Source: Bryum argenteum (lineage: Eukaryota; Streptophyta; Bryopsida; Bryales; Bryaceae). Taken from it: DNA of 64,000 bases. Shown in pieces: positions 45,856-55,300 of the stretch. The stretch is taken from the NCBI GenBank assembly GCA_037043015.1, contig CM073323.1:21976758-22040757 (forward strand), written 5' to 3'. The stretch's first letter is position 1; each line of letters begins with the position of its first letter. A model generated the notes under the pieces. That model worked only from the letters and a program-made list of their open reading frames with translations, was not told where the DNA came from and did no database searches. The position numbers and the translations under genes were made by a program.

Positions 45856-47100
45856 CGTCGAGTGATGATATCATCGTCGTCTGTAGGCCTTTTCAAGTCA
45901 AGCGAAGCTGGGAGGATAGCATACAAGCCATTCATGCATACCACAATCTTTACATTTAAGGTGTATGGTCCGAAACCGTAACAGGATACATCAGGTTTAT
46001 CACGGAGAAAGTAAGTCCGAAGGGCATGCCGAACAGGCGGTTTCTTCGTCCCCGCCTCATAATCGACTTCAACCATTTCTATATAACCATGCGTTCGCAA
46101 TATCTGTCGCAACATCTGTCGGCTTACTCGGCTCACAGGGCCGTCGTGTTCTTCAGTGTCGAGCTGGACATAGTAAATCTTCCCAGCAGCAAGCACACAT
46201 GGACGAATCCTGAAGTAGCATGTTTGATTGATGAACTCTTGGTAGTCGGGAGGCGGTAGGGTTCCGAACGGAAGGATACCCGGATCATTCTTGTATTTCC
46301 AGGAGTCGGACGTGGATACGTAAACACACACATGCTGCAGAAATCTGAGGATGACTTTGTAAGAATTGACTCTCTCATCCACCATCATGTGTGCCTCGAT
46401 GCTTCTATTTTCCTTCAGAATTTCTGGAAGTCCACGTGCTGCGGGCAGTGACCTCCATTGTTGAGTAAGTGGGTTTAACACCACAAGTAAACTTGGAGTG
46501 ATCATCTGATCGCCATCATCGAAAGACTAAGTCTGTGGGTACTTTTCAACGAATATGGTACGTGTTAGTAGTCATGACCGGCCTCTTGTAACTATTGAGC
46601 TGAAATAGTTGTTTCTGGGCAAGTTGAAACTCGAATTATTAGAAGAATTGAATGAGATCGAAGTTTACCAACCTTGTTGGCGAAGAGCAAAAGTCCTCCA
46701 GCGCTGGCAATCAGACAGCCAAGACGATCGTCGCAGTATCGGACTCCCAACGGCATTTGCGGAGCACGCAGATTGCACTTCCCATCGAAAGGTGGAAGGG
46801 GAGGCAGGCGGTGAATCTCTCCTGATGCATGGTGAACGCCAGACCATGTGTAAGAGTTCCAGTACTCTCCTTCGATTTCTTCGGAAGGATCAAGCTCAAA
46901 TCGCAACGGGAAGTACCAATCCTGAGTGTCATTTTCCCGATCGACCGGGATTTTGCAACAATCATGCTGTTCTCCGATACTGATTGCGTCCATGTTTTGG
47001 ACACACATTTGAGTTGGACTATCTCTCGAGCCGAGCAGGTGCGACCTAGATGCTGGAATATTGAATCCGGGACCGTAGCAAGCACTTCGCCTATGTCCAT
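45852..47100 (-). pseudogene. F-box / F-box-associated protein gene with a frameshift
   Basis: Two exons, 46673-47100 and 45852-46505, with a 167-bp GT/AG intron. The ATG at 47100 opens an F-box (VPDSIFQHLGRTCSAREIVQ, then LKCVSKTW). After about 45 residues the homologous reading moves to another frame (DRENDTQDWYFPLRF...GEIHRLPPLPPF...SAGGLLLFANK), which needs a one-base gain to restore. Exon 2 continues in phase with LLVVLNPLTQQWRSLPAARG and CVYVSTSDSW, the usual F-box-associated beta-propeller start. Such proteins are substrate adaptors of SCF ubiquitin ligases. Either the gene is inactivated by a single deletion or the base is an assembly error, because the rest is well kept. Confidence 0.7.
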
Positions 47101-48261
47101 GTTTCAAATACCAATATGAAATCAGTACTCTGACTACTGATCGAGGGTCTGACAATGTTTAAGAGGCGATGTTTTATTAACTGAATTTCTCGTCATTGGC
47201 AAGCTTGGTGTAGATTTTTAAAGGGTAAGCTCTAGATGGTTGATATTCGTACTGTAACAAACCTGAACTCCATGTGGAAGTCCAACTGCATGTAGACAGT
47301 CCATTTCAAGTTCGAATTCACCTTCCAAATCGGCTTCCATTTCATCCTCAGTCTGGTTCACCTTCCAATTTGTCTTCCAATTCATCTTCCACATCTGTCC
47401 ATCACTTTTCAATAGCATGAGACTTCTAGTTTTTTCCATTTCGCAAAAAAATGTGGATAATAAATCTTCCATGATGAGACTCCAGAACAATTTAGCCTCA
47501 AGCATCTGTCACATGATATTGTAAACTAAATACAGTCATCTTGACACAATCCACAATTCAATGAACATGCATATACACAAGTTTATATATGGATGTTCAT
47601 GGTGTACATAGCTAATTTACATGGCTAATGTACATAGCTGATTTAAGAGTTTAGGTCTCATTATCCTATTATATCCAATCTCATTCACCAATGGATGTCT
47701 AAATTGGCATTCAAATTTATGTCCTAACCCATAGTCTATCCACACATGAGTTTAAAAAAATTCTAGTGTTTCATTGATAATTTCTGAAACCTAATATTTG
47801 CTACCTATTGGTCCCTTTACACTATGGATCAAGAGCCATGACCAAGAAATTGAAATCATTCTCATGGTCATGGCTCTTGGCCAAGAGCCGTGACCATGAT
47901 AAATCAAAAATTTAGTTATTGAGTGGCTTGGTCACTCTTGTAATGTCAAGTGGATTCGGACCGGGACAAGTTTGAGCTCAATTCATTAATACAAATCCTC
48001 ATCATTCTCTCTTTTACCCTCCCATTTTTCCTCCTTTCTCCTTGAATAATTGAACACTAGCGAGGTTCAATGATTTTTGAGCCTTATGATCTCCTTGATT
48101 GTAGTTGATACGAGGCATCGAAATGAGTTTTTTTACTAATCTATTAGGGTGTGGTGTGCTCATCCATGGTAGGTGCTCCACTCTCGTCCTCACGTGCTCC
48201 ATCCACCGTTTTTCATCCGGTGAAGTCACCAGTGATGGCTGGAGGTCGCCAGTACTACATT
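47101..48261. other. Intergenic region with dispersed repeat copy B and inverted repeats
   Basis: 47577-47720 matches 27072-27218 in the same orientation. Around 47829-47895 the motif CAAGAGCC[AG]TGACCA occurs in both orientations (47828, 47864 inverted, 47881), making alternative hairpins. A low-complexity stretch at 47320-47400 repeats a GAAGATGAATTGGAAG-like unit. No supported gene. Confidence 0.4.
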
Positions 48262-48267
48262 CTACCC

Positions 48268-49403
48268 TCGACCCCCTGGATGCAGCGCCTTCGCGTCAAA
48301 GTTCCCTACCCACCCGTGAACAGGCCCATGCGGCTCGTCCTCCAGTGTCCCGGTCCCAGCGCCCCCCTGCTGTCCCCAAATCTGAACAACCATCTGAGCC
48401 TGACTTGTAGTATCCAAATAGATTACGACCACCTCAACAAATCCAACACTTTGCAATCCTTTTAGTTCCCAGAAAATTAACGGCAATCATAACTTCAAGA
48501 TAGTTGCACGGTCACTCCCGAATCAAGCGAAAGACTACTACTGCTCCTCATGATATGGATATCGATTTCTGCTTGAACTTTACACATTACAACAAACATC
48601 CATCAACGGAATCCATGACTGCATCGAAAGAATTTGCCGTTATCCGGTTCGTAGAACACTGCAGTCAGCGAGTGAGAGAATGTGAACCTAAAAGGCATTC
48701 CAAACATGCGCGATGGTGTAGGCGCACCGAGTACGAGTTGGGTGTACATCAAGCGATCATTCCGGACACGCAGCTCCGCGGCGGTCATGGTGATACATCC
48801 GCCACCTCTCGTGTCCAAGTCGATGATAAACGGCGGAGCGGAGCAGTTGTTGCGGTTCACGTCACACAGTGTGGAATTCGGGTTGGCGTATTGCGAGGGG
48901 AGAGTATTCGGGAGCGCGTTCGTGTCCATAGTTTGCCCCAAGCCTTGGGCGGCAAGGAGATTGCTGACGTTAAGCAGCTTCGCGAGAATGCGCTCGTGCC
49001 AGAACAGATACATTCGGTGCCAAGGCAGGAAGAACCTGCAGCCATTGTGAATCTCCAGAGGGTACATCTGGCCGGGGTAATAGAGCGCATTGTCGCAGTA
49101 CAGGCAGTGCAAGTTCATATCATGGTTCAGAAGCGATTCAAGGAGCGTGTACGCCTTCTCCAGCCGAGACTGCTCAAACTTTGAGAGCAGGTGCACTGGA
49201 CGCTGCGTCCGCCATGGCAACGAGCCCGGCTCGTCGTGCTCGTACGCCCGCACCCCAGCATGCCAGTGTAGGAGATGGGCATGCAGCAGCGCTCGAAGCT
49301 GTTACACTGGTTAGGGATGTCCGGGGCAGGAATCAGTTGCGCTTCCACCGTCGCCACCACGAGCACTGGTCATAACTATGAATAGTACCGAGCTGTACGC
49401 CAT
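48268..49403 (-). pseudogene. Decayed, truncated polyphenol oxidase paralogue
   Basis: Homologous to the polyphenol oxidase gene at 29650-32157. It keeps the start (MAYSSVLFIVM at 49403), HCLYCDNALYYP, PWHRMYLFWHERILAKLL, the exon 1 end (MFGMPFR) and the start of exon 2 with HGPVHGWVG. It carries several disabling changes: a 4-base insertion in the signal peptide region, a 1-base deletion before RAYEHDEP, and loss of the LPYWAWD block in a shifted stretch. Homology stops abruptly at about 48270, within exon 2, so the third CuB histidine and the whole C-terminal domain are missing. Intron 1 is also recognisably shared. It is not expected to make enzyme. Confidence 0.88.
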
Positions 49404-49764
49404 GACTAGCTAGCTCGCTCTAGAGCGATCAGTGGATTCCTTACCCACCCACTTCACTTACTTCGTGCATTGTCAATACGCGTCGCTAAATGAACTGATC
49501 CCTTCGGTAATGACATGCATAAGGTTACACCCAATCCTTCAAAGCCCATGACTTGTTCAACAACCTAATTGTGTGCCTCCAGAGCTTAACAGAGTCTTCA
49601 TTATTCGAAGTCACTTCGTATTTTGTTATAATGGAAATATTGAACGCTTTTGGGAAAATACAGTTTAGCTCGAGTCAGCTAAATGTACCCACAGATTGGG
49701 TACTTGTGTGAAACTGATCGTGAAACTGATCAAAACAACCAATCGTGGGTGTTTTCGAATGTCC

Positions 49765-49883
49765 ATAAATTATTCAAATTTTGCTCAAATTGAACATATG
49801 AGGTGTTTTTTGACATCTACTCTCTGTTGCTCTTTGAAAACACCTCATATGCTCAAATTTGGACAAAATTTGAATAAAATATG
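49765..49883. repeat. Short fold-back element
   Basis: The left arm (about 49765-49811, containing TTATTCAAATTTTG and CATATGAGGTGTTTT) pairs with the right arm (about 49836-49883, containing AAAACACCTCATATG and CAAAATTTGAATAA) around a roughly 25-base loop. The arms are about 45 bases with few mismatches. It is probably a very small MITE; no target duplication was defined. It lies between homologous patches of the PPO duplication and has no counterpart at the older copy, so it inserted after duplication. Confidence 0.55.
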
Positions 49884-51545
49884 ACCATCTGGAAATGCCG
49901 AAATCGAAGCCGGCGGCACAAACCACGCACTCGGATTCAATCAAGTCGTCGCTCTCTTCCTAGGAGCTTTCGTCACATGTCGATGATTGTTGGAGAGGGT
50001 ATCGCCACCAACAACTGTTTCACGTGTGCAATTTCTCTGCTACTGTTTCAGAAGATCCTAAGTATGGTTCCACCTGAGTAGAAAATCTTGTAAACTACAT
50101 TAACTTATTCTAGCAGCCGCCCCACGCATCTTCTGCAGTTCCTCACTTTTATGAATTAATAGCGCCAGCGAATTCATACGTCACCCGTCCAGATCATAAT
50201 TTCCTTCGCATAATTACCCTTACTCCGATCCAGTGCTACATAAACTTTATACCCTTCGCATGTGATAACCATTAACCTTGAAATCAAACCTTAAGACTAC
50301 TGATATTGTCAGCTTCAGAGAATTATGGCAAACCCACTGTAAGATGAAGCTGAGAAGTTGATCATATTTGGAACAGGTCTGGCCTGGTGAAGACGAAGTT
50401 AGGTATCACGATTGTTGTGTGTACTTGAAACGGATCGATCTCTTATATCCAATTACTGCTTATCCTTGACGAGTTGTTGATTCTGACAGGCCCACTTCAC
50501 GGCACCTTCACCTTGCCTGAGTCAGTATGCAAAACAGTAGTCAGAGCGGAGTAATCGAACACGTTCTCTGTCAAATCGGGGATGTGTACGAACCGGTGCC
50601 TGCAGAGAGCGAACGGTGCAGCCTTCGACATGAATTCAAGGTCCGACCATTGATTCCATCGATCAGGATTAGGCAAGCATTCTTACGTCCTGTGCAGCGG
50701 AAAGAGATCTAGCTGCCATACAATAGAACGCATGTGTTCATGTACACTGCTAATTGCCGATCTCATATTCACCTGCTGATCAATCTCTATTTGTTCGTAC
50801 GAGAAATTTGTTGAATTTGAGAAGCTAGCGTGTCAAACACTTCGTGATTAGTACAGAACTCAAGCTTGTGCTGATCTTTGTTGTTTTAGCGGAATTGAAG
50901 GCAGCGGGGGTGTGGACGGCGATTGATACTCGGGGATCGGAATCACTGCTTTCTGTCAACTTTGTCCAGTTTTGACCTGAATTGAAGGATAACAGTTGTT
51001 TGGCTTAACAATTTGATAACGGAGAACAGGATACGCACGATTCCAGCCCGCTTCTGAGCATGCATATGCTCTTTCTTTCATGCACACAAGTAGCAACTTT
51101 TGTAGGGTAAGGTAGCATTTTTCACTTACAAAACGACTCTAGCATTATTTTTCACAATGCCCTCGTCGTAAGAGAATGCCCTATACATAAACACTTGCCG
51201 CTGTTTTCCCATTCATCTTAATTCCAAAATTTTCTTATTTGTTTGGGAGCTTGGAACCTCAAAACTGTTATTTTCAACCTCAGTCTATGGACTCCCATGG
51301 GTAAGTAACAGTTTTTTTACTACTTTTTGACTTCCAACCATGAGATCTTATATTAACCCTAAATTTTAGGTTATGTTTCAACATTGATCATTGAATGATT
51401 ATCATTTGTGAGATCGTTCAAAGTTGCTGCAAAAGTTTTTTTGGGCATGTGTGTTCTCAATGGTGCAAAAGGTAATTTGGATGATTGTTACCCCAAACAT
51501 AAGCGGTGTTCACCTTCTCAAATCCCATAGAATAGCCTTTTGTAA

Positions 51546-51675
51546 GCGTTGTCTTTTTTCACAACTTGACAAAGGGCGACCAGTGGTCACCTTTTTGCCT
51601 ACCTCCGGTCGGTCGCCCCACACACTTAGGCGAACGCCGGTCACCTTTTGTCAAGTTGTCGAAGAAAACAACTTC
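51546..51675. repeat. MITE-like hairpin
   Basis: The left arm GTTGTCTTTTTTCACAACTT, continuing GACAAAGGGCGACC, is inverted at the right as GGTCACCTTTTGTCAAGTTG, continuing TCGAAGAAAACAAC. The arms are about 34 bases around a GC-rich centre that contains a smaller inverted pair (GGTCGGTCGCC and GGCGAACGCC). No coding capacity. It lies about 110 bp upstream of the Copia insertion. Confidence 0.5.
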
Positions 51676-51788
51676 GCCTTGTATTTAAGTTGGGTACAAT
51701 TCGCAAAAGCCGAATATGTACACTCTTATATAGAATTCTCATAAAACAAGAGGTAAATCCAACTACTTGACTTGCACTTTAGGCTCCT

Positions 51789-52202
51789 TGTTGATATACT
51801 CCACCTCAGCACAATACGCAAGAGACTAACGAAACTGACAGCTGGACGTATAGCTGGACGTATAGCAGCTGCAATCAGTGCCCTGTTTGAATGTCTCATC
51901 ATGATGCAGATTCCCCCGCCTACCGGCCGTCACTGAGTAGTACTAGTTACAGGATTAGCTCTAGTATCTCTCTCTCTCTCCACTGAATTAGTGCTAAGGA
52001 AGCTGTGAGCTCCAAGATTCAGTGTGTGCCTTGTGTTAGTGGGAGCTAGGTTACTTCTGATGTACGCATTGTGCCAAGCTACTCTGATTTAATCTAAGTG
52101 TACGGGACTTTCTGCTTAAAACTGTGGATACTCTGTCAGTGATCCTTTGTCCAAGTGAATGTTCAGCACGTGTCTCGGTAAAACTTTCCTCCTCCATCTA
52201 CA
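51789..52202 (+). repeat. 5' LTR of the Copia element
   Basis: 414 bp from TGTTGATATACTCC to CCTCCATCTACA. I see no difference from the 3' LTR. It contains a direct repeat AGCTGGACGTAT at 51840-51863 and a short CT-microsatellite. The start was fixed by the last base shared with the 3' LTR and by the CTCCT target duplication outside it. Confidence 0.95.
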
Positions 52203-52214
52203 GGTTATGGGCCC
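52203..52214 (+). promoter_or_regulatory. Primer-binding site matching the initiator tRNA-Met anticodon arm
   Basis: Immediately after the 5' LTR the sequence is GGTTATGGGCCC. Its complement GGGCCCATAACC is, from my knowledge of plant initiator tRNA-Met, the anticodon stem-loop (about nucleotides 29-40) rather than the acceptor 3' end. Drosophila copia is known to prime from a half-tRNA cut near nucleotide 39. The usual plant Copia site TGGTATCAGAGC, which pairs with the tRNA 3' end, is not seen here. Confidence 0.75.
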
Positions 52215-52396
52215 TGCTCGCTTCCTTTAGAAATCCACTGAGCGTTACAGATTAGGAAAGTGCTTTCCAGTACGATCTACTGTGTCTACAGTAAACCAGT
52301 CGCTGTGCCTACAGCAAGTCCAATCACGCTTGTCAGTGTCCTTGTTGCGCCGGCAACAAAAACCCTGTATCAGTCCTTAGCAGTACCGCACGCATC

Positions 52397-55300
52397 ATGG
52401 ATGCAAATGCCGAGCTCCGTAATGTCAAATGCTACAACGGTCAGAACTTCCATCTTTGGAAGTTCCAACTGCGCGCCATACTTCTTGGCCACGATCTCAT
52501 GGGTATCGTAGATGGGTCTGTCCCCAAACCCACAGACACTGCCGCACAAGCTGCGTGGGTGAGAAAGGATAATCAGTGTATTTCCTTGCTCTGTAAAGCC
52601 ATAGACGAGTCCATTCTTGAGATTCTCATGAACTGTGCTACCTCGAAAGCCATATGGGATAAGCTAAAATTGCTTCATGATCAATCCGCTCACGAGTCAG
52701 TCCATCACATCCAACAGCGCTTTTACGAGTGCAAAATGGACAGTTCCGACACTATCGCTTCTTTCCTAGGCAAACTCGAAGTGATTAAGAGCTCCCTCAT
52801 TAACATGGGGGACAACTCAATCTCTGATGCTAGTCTCATTGCCAAGGTTCTTGCGAATCTTCCTTCTGCACAGTACAGCTCGTTTCTATCCGCCTGGGAC
52901 AACGTTGAGGATGCATCACGCACTCTCAACAATCTCACCATTAGGCTGTTACGTCACGAAACTCGTCTAAAGCTCGAGGAAAAGGCGGCAGAGAACATCG
53001 CTGTTGCCTACGCCACAACGTACAACAGTTCGAACCAGTCCTCGCTTTCTTCCGCCAATCGTCCTCAGCTCACATATGAGCAGCGCCAAGAACGTAGAGT
53101 CCAGATCACTGAACGCAAGAAGGTTACTCCATGTTGGAAGTGTGGTCAGTTAGGCCATTGGGCTAGAGAGTGTCCCGCCAACCAGCAAGATCCCACTGAT
53201 CTACTTCCCCAGTCCCACACAGCCTCGAAACCACCCACGCATCGTGCTTACATGACCACAAGCAGCGTCGCTGACCATTCTTCATGGTATGTCGACAGTG
53301 GATGTACCGACCACATGACCAATACCCGAGAGTTTTTCTTTAAGTACACCGATATCTCGCATGAGCATCGAACTGTTCAGGGTGTCGGAGGAATCCTCTT
53401 AGAAGTCGTCGGTGTCGGGGATATTAACGTCCAAGTCCACCTCGCTGATCGAGAGGACTTTGCAACGCTTACTGATGTGTTGCTTGTTCCACGCTTAGGA
53501 ACCAGTCTCTTTTCCTCTCAGAGAGCAGCTCAAAAGAACATAGATACTATCACTTCCAAGCATTCCTGTCGACTCGTTACCCAGGAGGGTGAAATAGTCA
53601 TGAGCGGCGTATTAACCAGCAAGCTCTACAAACTGCTGATCACACCTTTGCTCCCCAGTGACATAACCGCTCTCCACGTTGGTAGTTTTGGCGTAGTGCT
53701 CCAAAAAGATAGTTTACAGCCATTAGATGTTTGGCACAAACGTCTTGCACATGTCCATCATGACATGCTCAAGAAAATGTCCTCTCGAAACACAGTAGAG
53801 GGTCTCGCTATTCTCTCTCGTCCAGGACCACCACCATTCTGCACAGGTTGTGCTTACGGAAAGATCCACCGCTGTGGCTTTCCCTTCAATGACGAGCGTC
53901 AAAGGCAACATGCAACTGGCGATTTGGTTCACTGCGACATTTGTGGGCCGATGAGCCAGCCTACGGTGAATGGAGCACGCTACTTCATCCTCTTCAAGGA
54001 CGACGCTACCGGCTTTCGCGTCGTACAGTGCATGGCAAAGAAGTCTGAAGCGCTGCGGCACTTCAAGGATTTCGTGGCGCAGCTCACTCGCGAAACAAAC
54101 AACCGCGTCCACCGGCTACGCACAGATCGAGGCTCCGAATTCACTAGCTCTGCCTTCCGAGATTTCTTGCACCAGCACGGCATCGCCCAAGAAATGACGA
54201 CGCCCTACACACCGGAACAAAACGGAGCAGCGGAGCGCGACAACCGTACCATCATGGAGGCAGTTCGCAGCATGATATACTCAGCAAATGTTCATACGAA
54301 GTTTTGGGGCGAAGCACTCCACACTGCCGTATACTGCCTTAATCGCAGTGGCAGCCGCATGCTTGACGGCGAAACCCCATTCGAGCGCTGGCATGGTGTC
54401 CGCCCATGCGTTTCCCACATACGAGTATTTGGGTCCGATGCGTTCATCTTCATCCCTACTGCGCTGCGCACCAAGCTGTCACCGAAGAGCACCAGGGGCA
54501 TCTTCATGGGCTTCAGTCAACATAGTAAGGCGTATCGCATTTGGGTCAACAGCTCCAAGAAGATTGTTGAGTCCCGTGACGTCCTTTTCGACGAAACCAG
54601 TGTTCTACGCGGTATCTACGGCGAAACCAGCGGTCAAGCACCAGTTCGCACTGGACCACCTCCATCGCTCTTCTTTGTCGATCAGGCTGCTACACGAACA
54701 TCTGCGCCAGTACACCTTCCACCAGTGCCGATGGGTGGCCCACCACTTGGACCTCCTCCAGTCGCAGTGGGAGTCCAGCAGCCTGCTGCAGTCGCAGTGG
54801 CAGTTCAGCAGCTTGCTGCCGTAGCAGTAGGAGTTCAACAGCTTGCTGCAGCCCGCGTCGAGCTACCGCACCCTGCACCTGTTCCAGAATCTGCATCGGC
54901 AGATGAAGTCGAACTCACACCTGCAGACCCAGCTGACCAGAGTGATCCCACGTCGTTGGAACCAGCGAACACCTTCAGCAACTCGTCAGCGCATATGTCC
55001 AACTCCGAGGCGGAACCCATTGAAGAAATTTTCGGTGGACCTCGTGACTCTGTTGATGCCACACTTGCCCAGTGGCACGACATCACTTTTGCTAAGGCCG
55101 AAGTCTGCATACCACTCTCGCTGACTCCAGCTGCCGAGCCGTCAATCCAACCAGAAGATCATTTGCAAGACGCTGATCTCCACTCAGCACCACCAACTTA
55201 CGATAACATCGAGCTTTCAACCGCAAGCCTTGGTGAACCTATTGTGGACCTCTCCATTGATGGAAACGTGGTAGAGATACCAGATGCGCCACGAGGTAGC

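Larger units (their letters stand above)
49404..51788. other. Intergenic region, including the upstream part of the PPO duplication
   Basis: 49.53-49.99 kb retains scattered similarity to 32.54-32.72 kb (for example AACCTAATTG and GGCGGCACAAA), marking the upstream extent of the duplicated segment. Two hairpin elements within it are listed separately (49765-49883 and 51546-51675). A short frame at 50527-50712 has no recognisable domain. Nothing else is supported. Confidence 0.4.
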
